Shown: positions 1-7,127 of the stretch, piece after piece
Layout of the letters: the number at the start of each line of letters is the position of its first letter
Numbering within the stretch: the stretch's first letter is position 1
Assembly (NCBI RefSeq): GCF_019127135.1
Contig: NZ_JAHOEA010000068.1
Span: forward strand, 1-15,252
Length of the DNA stretch: 15,252 nucleotides
Source: Segatella copri
GTDB lineage: Bacteria > Bacteroidota > Bacteroidia > Bacteroidales > Bacteroidaceae
Direction: 5' to 3'
Translations under genes and position numbers: made by a program
The notes under the pieces: generated by a model
Seen by the model: the letters and a program-made list of their open reading frames with translations, nothing else
The model's database searches: none
What the model was told of the DNA's origin: nothing

Positions 1-1
1 G

Positions 2-32
2 CAAAGGTAAGAAATTTTACGATAAAGGGCAA
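2..32 (-). promoter_or_regulatory. Bacteroidota-type promoter for a gene off the left edge
   Basis: Read on the minus strand there is a TTGC element (29-32), a 19-nt spacer and a TACCTTTG -7 element (2-9). This matches the Bacteroidota vegetative sigma-factor consensus (TTTG / TAnnTTTG). Transcription would run leftward out of the window, so the gene served is not visible. The promoter at 15060-15090 has the same TTGC-N19 layout. Confidence 0.6.
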
Positions 33-225
33 GGTATAAACGCGGAGCCGCTTACTACTCTATCACCTAAGTTGTTGATAGAAAGAAAGTTTTCTGAGTT
101 TTTGTGTCTTTTATGTAAAGATTCAGAAAAATTGGTTCATTTTGGTTCATTTAACAAAATTCGTTTTTGTACATTTACGTGTGTTACAGGACTAGGGCGT
201 ATGGAGCTTACTTGCGAAAGTTCAG
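33..225. other. Intergenic region with no supported gene
   Basis: This AT-rich stretch separates the left-edge promoter from the glmM terminator. I see no convincing coding sequence: the one plus-strand ORF here (72-281) has no family resemblance and runs into the terminator hairpin. It holds a tandem 10-bp repeat (132-151) and a small GCGG-AG-CCGC hairpin near 41-51 just upstream of the leftward promoter. Confidence 0.5.
132..151. repeat. Two tandem copies of TTGGTTCATT
   Basis: The 10-bp unit TTGGTTCATT occurs twice back to back. The 10-bp period puts both copies on the same DNA face, which would suit a dimeric DNA-binding protein, but nothing else supports a function. Confidence 0.4.
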
Positions 226-285
226 TAGATTATAAAAAAAGAGATGAAGCAAAATCTACGTTGCTTCATCTCTTTTTATAATCTA
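226..285 (-). terminator. Intrinsic terminator downstream of glmM
   Basis: A perfect 13-bp inverted repeat (AGAGATGAAGCAA at 240-252 with TTGCTTCATCTCT at 261-273) has an 8-nt loop. The pairing continues through flanking A/T runs to TAGATTATA / TATAATCTA, apart from a 2-nt bulge. It starts 12 bp beyond the glmM stop codon. T-runs on both sides mean it could work in both directions, though only the minus-strand gene clearly uses it. Confidence 0.85.
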
Positions 286-297
286 TTATTCTGTATC

Positions 298-1689
298 TTA
301 CTGCATATCGTAAACCACCTGCATGAGTTTCTTGCCCAGCTCATCAGCCTGCTCCATGGTAGAAGCCTCGCTATATACACGGATGATAGGCTCGGTATTA
401 CTCTTGCGGAGGTGAACCCACTTGTCAGGGAAATCGAGCTTGACGCCATCGATATCTGTTACGTTGACATCCTTCTCCTTACCATACATCTCCTTTACCT
501 TGACGAGAATTGCATCTACATCGGTAGATGGAGTGAGGTCAATGCGGTTCTTGGCGATGAAATAGTTAGGGAAGCTGGCACGGAGTTCGCTCACCTTGCA
601 GCCTTTGTGAGCCAGACTGCTCAAGAAGAGGGCGATACCAACGAGGGCATCACGACCATAATGGCTCTCTGGATAGATGACTCCACCATTGCCTTCACCA
701 CCGATGACTGCGTGAACATCCTTCATCTTGGTAGTAACATTCACCTCGCCTACAGCAGCTGCGGTGTACTTGCCACCATGCTTCTCGGTAACATCGCGGA
801 GGGCACGGGTAGATGAAAGGTTGCTGACTGTATTGCCAGGAGTCTTGCCCAATACGTAATCGGCTACGCTGACCAGGGTATACTCCTCGCCAAACATCTT
901 GCCATCTTCGCAGATGAAAGCCAGACGGTCAACATCCGGGTCAACAACAATACCCATATCGTAGCCACCCTTCTTCAACTCATCCATGATACCACCGAGG
1001 TTCTTCTCCAATGGCTCCGGATTATGAGCGAAGTCGCCTGTAGGCTCACCATTGAGGAAAGTATATGCTACCCCGAGCGCATCGAGCAACTCAGGAAGAA
1101 TAACGCCACCAACAGAGTTGATGGAATCTACACAAACCTTGAAATGAGCATTTCTGATAGCCTCTACATCAACGAGCTTCAAAGCAAGTACTGAGTCGAT
1201 ATGGCGCTTGTTGAATGTATTGTCTTCTGTATATTTACCGAGATGATCCACATCCGCATATTCGAAGTCTTCCTTCTCAGCGATGCCCAGCACCTCGTTA
1301 CCATTAGCTGCAGTAAGGAACTCACCCTTCTCGTTGAGGAGTTTGAGGGCATTCCACTGGCGTGGGTTGTGAGAAGCAGTGATGATGATACCGCCGGCTG
1401 CACCACTCATGGTAACAGCAAGTTCGGTGGTAGGAGTAGTAGCCAGACCGATGTTCAACACATCGTAGCCCATACCCATGAGGGTTCCACAAACCACATT
1501 CTTTACCATCTCGCCAGAGATGCGTGCATCACGGCCTACAACGATGGTATTACTCTTAGAAGCACCGCTACGGCGAATGAAGGTAGCGTATGCTGAAGTG
1601 AATTTTACGATATCGAGCGGATTCAATGTATCGCCCGCTGGACCGCCGATAGTACCGCGGATACCAGAAATAGATTTAATCAGTGTCAT
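298..1689 (-). CDS. glmM: Phosphoglucosamine mutase (GlmM-type alpha-D-phosphohexomutase)
   Basis: This cytosolic enzyme of the alpha-D-phosphohexomutase superfamily probably interconverts glucosamine-6-phosphate and glucosamine-1-phosphate on the route to UDP-GlcNAc for peptidoglycan and LPS. The 463-aa length fits the family. All four signature regions are present: the phosphoserine loop TASHNP (Ser106), the Mg-binding loop DPDVDR (residues 250-255), the sugar-recognition loop GEGNGG (331-336) and the phosphate-binding SNTEPIIR (430-437). The sugar loop is not the GEQSGH of E. coli GlmM, so a phosphomannomutase or phosphoglucomutase activity cannot be excluded from sequence. The start lies 24 nt after the DUF4827-type gene with no promoter element between them, so the two are probably co-transcribed. 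The terminator at 226-285 ends the unit. Confidence 0.9.
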   Translation of the reverse strand: MTLIKSISGIRGTIGGPAGDTLNPLDIVKFTSAYATFIRRSGASKSNTIVVGRDARISGEMVKNVVCGTLMGMGYDVLNIGLATTPTTELAVTMSGAAGGIIITASHNPRQWNALKLLNEKGEFLTAANGNEVLGIAEKEDFEYADVDHLGKYTEDNTFNKRHIDSVLALKLVDVEAIRNAHFKVCVDSINSVGGVILPELLDALGVAYTFLNGEPTGDFAHNPEPLEKNLGGIMDELKKGGYDMGIVVDPDVDRLAFICEDGKMFGEEYTLVSVADYVLGKTPGNTVSNLSSTRALRDVTEKHGGKYTAAAVGEVNVTTKMKDVHAVIGGEGNGGVIYPESHYGRDALVGIALFLSSLAHKGCKVSELRASFPNYFIAKNRIDLTPSTDVDAILVKVKEMYGKEKDVNVTDIDGVKLDFPDKWVHLRKSNTEPIIRVYSEASTMEQADELGKKLMQVVYDMQ

Positions 1690-1713
1690 AAATATATCTT
1701 TTTCTGTTTATAT

Positions 1714-2409
1714 TTATCTTCCTCTCTGCAGGGTCATGTCGTAAACACATGCCTGTACACTGCCCGATGCCGATGTGGTACCGTAAGAATGAGGTACGAG
1801 CAGGCGGACATGAGCTATGCGGTCATCATCAGTCTTTGGTCTGCCTATCTTAACCCAGGAGAACGGGATGAGCCAACCGCTAGGTACGGTAGAACTTAAA
1901 CCAGAATAGCTGGAATTATAGGTAAGAGCCATCAGACTGGCTTTAGGATCAACGAAAGAACCGGTGAAAGTACCGGAAGTATTGGTAACGCTCATCTTAT
2001 CTACATAAAAGGAATAAGCAGGAACTTTGTTTGAAAGCGTGAGACACTTATCGCTCATTTCTGCAGCATACGAAAGGTTATACTCATCAAAACGGACCAG
2101 CACATCTGCCGTTTCGCCCTTCCTGATATAATCGCCACATCCCTGGTCAATCACCTGCATATAGATACCGTTACTGTTGAAAAGTACCCATTCGTTGTTG
2201 TTCTTTGCTGTATCTGTCAACCTTTGATTATTATTCCAACGTCTGGTGAACTCATCCTCAGAGATGACCTTAATATTTTCCTTACGCAAGAAGGAGCTGA
2301 TAGAATCGAGCTCTCTGTCGCGCATATCCTTATAAGTCTCACTATCATTGCATGCGGCAAATGATAAAACAGCCGCGAAAGCAATCATTGCAAACAAAAA
2401 TTTCTTCAT
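1714..2409 (-). CDS. DUF4827-type lipoprotein with FKBP-like C-terminal part
   Basis: Predicted 231-aa lipoprotein. The start chosen is the ATG at 2409, giving MKKFLFAMIA and a lipobox ending in Cys20 (SFAAC). A longer frame reaches 2448, but that ATG lies upstream of the -7 element at 2438-2445 and would not be transcribed. The mature protein has a charged helical region, then a segment around residues 75-230 in which the spacing of GDYIRKGETADVLVRF, SGWLIPFSWVKIG and RLLVPHSYG recalls an FKBP-type fold, including the GW...P and iP...YG signatures. I assign it to the Bacteroidota DUF4827 family from memory of that family's neighbourhood beside glmM and a DHH phosphoesterase. The biochemical function is unknown. 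An isomerase or chaperone role in the cell envelope is only inferred. Confidence 0.75.
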   Translation of the reverse strand: MKKFLFAMIAFAAVLSFAACNDSETYKDMRDRELDSISSFLRKENIKVISEDEFTRRWNNNQRLTDTAKNNNEWVLFNSNGIYMQVIDQGCGDYIRKGETADVLVRFDEYNLSYAAEMSDKCLTLSNKVPAYSFYVDKMSVTNTSGTFTGSFVDPKASLMALTYNSSYSGLSSTVPSGWLIPFSWVKIGRPKTDDDRIAHVRLLVPHSYGTTSASGSVQACVYDMTLQRGR

Positions 2410-2437
2410 TCTTCTTTTTAAAATCTGATTTATTGGG

Positions 2438-2445
2438 CAAAGGTA
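2438..2445 (-). promoter_or_regulatory. -7 element upstream of the DUF4827-glmM unit
   Basis: TACCTTTG on the minus strand, preceded by a T-run, sits about 29 nt upstream of the ATG at 2409. No good TTTG is seen at the expected -33 distance, so only the -7 half is supported. It predicts transcription starting near 2431 and fixes the downstream ATG as the start. Confidence 0.6.
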
Positions 2446-2468
2446 CAAAAAAGATAAGACAACACCGA

Positions 2469-2522
2469 GAGGAATAGGTTGATTTTATTATTATTTATCA
2501 CTTATTATCATCCTATTGCCTC
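2469..2522. repeat. Inverted repeat GAGGAATAGG / CCTATTGCCTC
   Basis: Arms at 2469-2478 and 2512-2522 pair except for one bulged base, with a 33-nt AT-rich interval. It lies between the DHH gene and the promoter of the next unit. It could be a weak 3' structure of the DHH transcript or a binding site. There is no T-run after it on the minus strand, so I do not call it a terminator. Confidence 0.35.
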
Positions 2523-2572
2523 AAAACGGGGTTGTTTTCTGCCTTTTTCGTCATTTCTGAGGAAAAAAGCGG

Positions 2573-3613
2573 TTACTTCAGCATATCGGCGTATGCCAGG
2601 ATAGCCTTCAGTGCAATCTGCTCTGCCTCCTGCATGCTGCAAAGCAATTTGCCGCCGGAAGCATTGCGATGACCGCCACCATTGAAGAACTCGGCTGCCA
2701 TCTTATTGCATGGGAAATCGTCTACCGAACGGAGACTTACCAATATGCGATTGTCGATATCCGTATCTTCACGAAGAGAAATGGAGAGTTTGTGGCCCTT
2801 GATGGTAAGAGGCACGTTCACCAATCCTTCCAGATCGCCCTTGATAAAGTCATACTTCTTCAACTCTTTACGGGTCACGGTATAGAAACTAGCATGAAGT
2901 CCCTCTACTACCTGCAGCTTTTCATTCATCAGATAGCCACGGAACCGGACTGCCGGAATGCGGGCATTATTGAAGACATTGCGGTAAATCTTATCCTTGT
3001 CGATGTTCTTGGTAAGCAGCAGACAGATGATGTAATAGATATAAGGCTGGGTAGAATTGTAAGTGAAACCACCCGTATCGGTCATCATACCGCAATAAAT
3101 GCAGGTAGCCCAGGTCTGATCCATCTGTGGGAAACCTCCCAACTGCCAGACTACACGGAATACCAGGTCGCTGGCACTGCTGGCATGTGGCTGCGAAACC
3201 AGCAGCTTAGCCTCAAGGTTAGGAGCCAGATGGTGGTCGATGATGACACGCTGAGTCTTGCAACCCAACAATACATGATCCATCTCATCAAGACGTCCCT
3301 CACTGCTAAAGTCAACACAGCATATCAGGTCGGCTTCATCGAAAGCCTGCTGCACCAGCTCAGGCTGTCTGTCATATCGGAGGATACCGGCAGCTCCAGG
3401 CAACCAGGAAATAGAATCCGGCACCATATCCGGCACACAAATGTCAACTTTCTTGCCCAAAGAGCGAAGATAACCAGCCCATCCCAATGAAGAGCCGATG
3501 GCATCACCGTCTGGCGACTTATGTGCACAGACGACAATACGATGAGAAGCCGCTATCGTCTCTCGGAGAATAGCGGCTTCCTGATCTGTCAATATATTAA
3601 TGTTTATATCCAT
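2573..3613 (-). CDS. DHH/DHHA1 phosphoesterase (NrnA-like oligoribonuclease / pAp phosphatase)
   Basis: Cytosolic Mn-dependent phosphoesterase of 346 aa, the usual length for NrnA-type proteins. The DHH domain carries motif I HKSPDGDAIGS (residues 31-41, with His31, Asp35 and Asp37), the metal aspartate in CVDFSSEGR (Asp101), DHH itself (126-128) and GMMTDTGGF (Asp179). The C-terminal DHHA1 domain has the substrate-binding GGGH loop (312-315). Family members degrade 2-5 nt RNA fragments, hydrolyse pApA from c-di-AMP turnover, or convert pAp to AMP. Which of these applies cannot be read from sequence. It starts 9 bp after the nucleotidyltransferase gene, so the two almost certainly share a transcript. 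All catalytic residues are present. Confidence 0.9.
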   Translation of the reverse strand: MDININILTDQEAAILRETIAASHRIVVCAHKSPDGDAIGSSLGWAGYLRSLGKKVDICVPDMVPDSISWLPGAAGILRYDRQPELVQQAFDEADLICCVDFSSEGRLDEMDHVLLGCKTQRVIIDHHLAPNLEAKLLVSQPHASSASDLVFRVVWQLGGFPQMDQTWATCIYCGMMTDTGGFTYNSTQPYIYYIICLLLTKNIDKDKIYRNVFNNARIPAVRFRGYLMNEKLQVVEGLHASFYTVTRKELKKYDFIKGDLEGLVNVPLTIKGHKLSISLREDTDIDNRILVSLRSVDDFPCNKMAAEFFNGGGHRNASGGKLLCSMQEAEQIALKAILAYADMLK

Positions 3614-3622
3614 CTCATTAAA

Positions 3623-4534
3623 TTAGAAGAGTTTGTTTGGATAAACACCCTCGTCGATAAGATGCTGGATCTTGTCAACAACACTCTGGCGGTCGGCAGC
3701 ATAAGTTACACCAAACCACTTGCTGGTAGTATCGAGCACCTTAACAGTAGCTGTACCCTCATTGATGAGCTTGTTGACCATCAATGGGATGAAGAATTCA
3801 GCCTTCTTGTTTTCCATATTCTTAGGATCGCTCAAGAACTCCTTGAAGTACTCCTCGCTGTGCTGGAAGTAATCAGGTGTGAAGCCCCAAACATTCATGG
3901 AAACAGGAGTATTGTCGCCAACAGCAACCCACTCGCCCTGCTCATCCTTGTAAGATACCTTACCATCGATACGCATAATCTCGGTACGCTCTACACAGGT
4001 AGTGAGGTTCTCATCAGCATCCTTAGAGCAGATGCCACGAGCTACGGTACCATTCTCGCTCAAGGTGTTACCCACACGGAAACCAACCATGGCATAACGG
4101 TTCTTGCTGCCCTCTGGAAGTTCAGAGAGGAACTTGCCGATTACCATGAAGCAATCGCGGTTGTAGAAGTCATCGCAGTTGATTACGCAGAAAGGCTCCT
4201 TGATGATATCCTTTGCCATCAGAACAGCATGGTTTGTCCCCCATGGCTTCTCACGACCTTCTGGTACAGAGAATCCCTCTGGGAGATCATCCAATGCCTG
4301 GAAGCAAAGTTCTGCAGGAATATGACCCTCATACTTTGAAAGAATCTTCTCACGGAACTGATCTTCGAAGTCCTTGCGGATAACGAATACGATCTTTCCA
4401 AAACCAGCCTGAATAGCATCATAGATGCTGTAGTCCATGATAGTCTCACCATTAGGACCCAGACCATCAAGCTGTTTCAAACCACCATAACGGCTACCCA
4501 TACCGGCAGCCAGAAGCAATAACGTAGGTTTCAT
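3623..4534 (-). CDS. Nucleotidyltransferase family protein (sugar-phosphate NTP transferase fold)
   Basis: A 303-aa GT-A-type nucleotidyltransferase. The N-terminal nucleotide-binding loop is LLAAGMGSRYGGLKQ (residues 7-21), a variant of the classic GxGTRxxPxxK signature. WGTNHAV (about 98-104) and the probable metal-binding INCDD (ending Asp121-Asp122) follow. No hexapeptide-repeat acyltransferase or fused kinase is present. Such enzymes form NDP-sugars or related activated alcohols, but the substrate cannot be named. The ATG at 4534 is preferred over the frame extending to 4621, because a -7 element at 4589-4596 puts the transcription start between them and the extension looks like AT-rich leader. 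The promoter upstream and the 9-bp gap to the DHH gene suggest a two-gene operon. Confidence 0.85.
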   Translation of the reverse strand: MKPTLLLLAAGMGSRYGGLKQLDGLGPNGETIMDYSIYDAIQAGFGKIVFVIRKDFEDQFREKILSKYEGHIPAELCFQALDDLPEGFSVPEGREKPWGTNHAVLMAKDIIKEPFCVINCDDFYNRDCFMVIGKFLSELPEGSKNRYAMVGFRVGNTLSENGTVARGICSKDADENLTTCVERTEIMRIDGKVSYKDEQGEWVAVGDNTPVSMNVWGFTPDYFQHSEEYFKEFLSDPKNMENKKAEFFIPLMVNKLINEGTATVKVLDTTSKWFGVTYAADRQSVVDKIQHLIDEGVYPNKLF

Positions 4535-4588
4535 TTTGTTTATAATTTTATTTATTAATAGTTGATAGTTATTTATAAAATAACGATG

Positions 4589-4596
4589 CAAAAGTA
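4589..4596 (-). promoter_or_regulatory. -7 element upstream of the nucleotidyltransferase gene
   Basis: TACTTTTG on the minus strand, preceded by a T-run, gives a predicted start near 4582 and a leader of about 48 nt. No clear -33 TTTG is visible at 19-20 nt. The surrounding 4535-4721 gap shows no convincing terminator for the upstream tamL gene. Confidence 0.6.
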
Positions 4597-4721
4597 ACAA
4601 AAAAAATGCAGTTAACCGCACGTTTTCCTACTTTTTTTTGATTCATGTCATTTTTTGTCCCTTTATACGCTATCTGTAACACATATCAGACTTATTTCCG
4701 GACGCATCTCCCAGGCTAAAC

Positions 4722-7127
4722 CTAGAAAGGATAACCCACAGCGAAATGCAGACTCTGGGCATCCTTGAACCGACGGATGTTGTAGATGCCACTCTTGCCG
4801 GTATCGTAAGGAACATGCAGACCGATACCCCAGTCGACACGTATTACAAACATACCCATATCATAACGCACACCGACACCGGTGCCTACCGCCAGCTGCC
4901 CGAAGAACTTGCCTACATCAAACTTGCCGAGCGGACTGTACTCATGGTTACGCAAGGTCCACACATTACCTGCATCCAGGAAAAGGGCTCCATAGAGATC
5001 GCCCCAAACCTTCTGACGGTATTCCAGGTTCATCAGATACTTGATGTCGCCCGTCTGGTCGATATACGAATACTTGCTGTTGGTAGGCTGGTACCTGCCC
5101 GGTCCGATACTCCGCACATTAAAGGCACGCACACTGTTGGCACCACCGATATAGAACTGCTCATAATAAGGAGCATTCTCGGCATTGCCATAACTCCAGA
5201 TAATGCCGGCATTGACATGTCCCACCAGCGTACCATCCTGGGTGATGCGCCAATACTTCACGAAATCAGTCTCCAGTTTCAGGAACTGTGCAAACGGATT
5301 CTTGAACATCTTCTTGTCTTTCTCGTTCCATCCCTTTCCGGCTGCCATATAACCAAGCGACAGGATATTGGCTGCCTCGCTGATGGTGGTTGACCAGGTG
5401 ATAGGATGGCGGTAACGGCGCGGACTGCGATAAGTATAGGTGTAACTCATCTTCGGCACAAACTGGTCGCGCATCGATATCTGGAGATAAGGATGCAGGG
5501 CGAGAATGCTGTCGAAAGCGGCTGTACGGCTGTTCATAAATTCATAAGAGAGAATCAGCGGACTGAAGGAATGCTGATGCTGGTAAGAGGTTGACCAGGC
5601 ATAGGTCAACTCGCCCGATGCCACATGACGCCGGAAGTAGCTGGCTCTGTTCAGTACATTCATCGAAGCCTTGATGGTAGTAGTTGGCACACCCCGATAT
5701 TTGGTAGGCATGTGTCCGGCACGGTATCTGCGCTCATTCTGCTCCATCGTCCTAAACATATTCCAAGGCGTGATGATGCGAGGAAACTCTACAGATACAT
5801 CCGAACCGTATTCATAGGAATTGATGCGGGTTGAACCACCGCCAGCCTTACTGATGGTTTGCCACTCATGCGAACCATGCAGGTTGACAGAAAGTTTCTC
5901 ACCTCCATGAAAAGCATTGCGCTTGGTAAGACCCACTACCAGCTCCGGTCCTACTCTACCGGTTGTTTTGCCACGGGCATTTGCCTCGACATAGAAATCG
6001 TATGGCTTGTCGAATACCAGGTCGATATTGGCATCCAAGGTATCACGATATACTACATGGCCCAGACTGTCGAGGGTTTGCACCGAACGGGGGGTAAACA
6101 GGATGCTGGAATAGCTGAAGAGTCCCATCTCCTGGAGTCCGGTCTTGGCACGTTCCTCGGTACGAACCCGATACAATTCGCGGGGACGCAGGCGCAAGCT
6201 CTGCAAAACGATACCCGGACGTATCGGCATCTTTCTTCCGTTATAATGGAAACTCAGATAGCTGCGTACAAAGGAATCCTTCAACTCCTCCATATACTGC
6301 TTTCTGAAATTAACATGAATCTTTCCGATATACCACTGTCGGGTAGCCTTATCGTCTACGCTGTCTGCCATCATCAGCCGCAACTGCACCTTACCGGGCA
6401 CATTCACGGTATCGGCAAGATAAGAAGCATAACTGTTCTGATAGAAATAATAGCCCCTGTTGCGGAAGAGACGGGTGATACGCTGACGTTCCGATTCCAT
6501 GTTGGAGACATTGAAAGGACTCCCCTTCCGGATGAGCGCCTTGTTCATGGAGGAATCTATGAGCTGCCTGCCCTGGGCAGGGAAGTTGAGATAAGTCATC
6601 GAATCGAGCGTCCAGAGATGGCCGAAGTCTACATGATAGGCAACCTTCGCCTTCTTCGGATTGCTCTGTGTCAGTACATCATAAGTCACCTTACCGTTAA
6701 AATAGCCATATTTATCGAGCTGATGCTCAGCTACCTGTGCACGGAGTTGCGGGTTCACATTTGCCATCAGCTTAGGCTTGGAACCGAACACCTTGGTTAT
6801 CCACTTGGGTATTGCTCCATGCGACTGGGAGAAAGCATTCCATATCCACAGGCGCACAGGGAACGGTGTGCGGTAATAGCTGCTTCCGAACAAAGCACCG
6901 TTCGGAGCCGAAGCCAGGGCATACTCCATCTCGGTGATGGTAGAATCGGCATAGGCACCCTTCTCGTAGTTCTTATACTCGATAGGTACCAGACCCGTAA
7001 ACAGCTGCTCGTCTTCTTTCAGCGCACTGGTTGAAGAGCAACCCGTGATGAGCTGCCCCGACAACATCAGCAATGCTGCCACATATATAATAAGGTATAA
7101 CCTGTTCTGCTGTTTCATATCGATCAT
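4722..7127 (-). CDS. tamL: Translocation and assembly module lipoprotein TamL (Omp85/BamA superfamily)
   Basis: Outer-membrane Omp85-family barrel of 801 aa, the Bacteroidota counterpart of TamA. The N-terminus has a signal peptide ending in a lipobox (LITGC, Cys30), so the protein is predicted to be lipid-anchored, unlike proteobacterial TamA. The N-terminal half should hold POTRA-like domains. The C-terminal half is a beta-barrel with the loop-6 motif GGANSVRAF (Arg667, equivalent to the VRGF/Y motif) and ends in Phe, as outer-membrane barrel proteins do. It partners with TamB, encoded immediately upstream: the tamB stop and this ATG overlap by one base (TAATG), implying translational coupling. 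An alternative ATG at 7118 would remove only three residues. Its role is probably outer-membrane protein insertion or lipid transport. Confidence 0.92.
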   Translation of the reverse strand: MIDMKQQNRLYLIIYVAALLMLSGQLITGCSSTSALKEDEQLFTGLVPIEYKNYEKGAYADSTITEMEYALASAPNGALFGSSYYRTPFPVRLWIWNAFSQSHGAIPKWITKVFGSKPKLMANVNPQLRAQVAEHQLDKYGYFNGKVTYDVLTQSNPKKAKVAYHVDFGHLWTLDSMTYLNFPAQGRQLIDSSMNKALIRKGSPFNVSNMESERQRITRLFRNRGYYFYQNSYASYLADTVNVPGKVQLRLMMADSVDDKATRQWYIGKIHVNFRKQYMEELKDSFVRSYLSFHYNGRKMPIRPGIVLQSLRLRPRELYRVRTEERAKTGLQEMGLFSYSSILFTPRSVQTLDSLGHVVYRDTLDANIDLVFDKPYDFYVEANARGKTTGRVGPELVVGLTKRNAFHGGEKLSVNLHGSHEWQTISKAGGGSTRINSYEYGSDVSVEFPRIITPWNMFRTMEQNERRYRAGHMPTKYRGVPTTTIKASMNVLNRASYFRRHVASGELTYAWSTSYQHQHSFSPLILSYEFMNSRTAAFDSILALHPYLQISMRDQFVPKMSYTYTYRSPRRYRHPITWSTTISEAANILSLGYMAAGKGWNEKDKKMFKNPFAQFLKLETDFVKYWRITQDGTLVGHVNAGIIWSYGNAENAPYYEQFYIGGANSVRAFNVRSIGPGRYQPTNSKYSYIDQTGDIKYLMNLEYRQKVWGDLYGALFLDAGNVWTLRNHEYSPLGKFDVGKFFGQLAVGTGVGVRYDMGMFVIRVDWGIGLHVPYDTGKSGIYNIRRFKDAQSLHFAVGYPF

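Noticed and set aside
72..281. A 69-codon plus-strand reading frame at the left edge
   Set aside because: No family resemblance, no promoter of its own, and its end runs through the glmM terminator hairpin.
2410..2448. A 13-residue N-terminal extension of the DUF4827-type lipoprotein
   Set aside because: It would start upstream of the -7 element and spoil an otherwise standard lipoprotein signal peptide.
4535..4621. A 29-residue N-terminal extension of the nucleotidyltransferase
   Set aside because: It crosses the -7 promoter element and reads as AT-rich leader; the nucleotide-binding strand begins right after the ATG at 4534.
5859..7034. A 391-codon plus-strand frame inside tamL
   Set aside because: Antisense shadow of a well-supported Omp85 protein; no start context and no recognisable domains.
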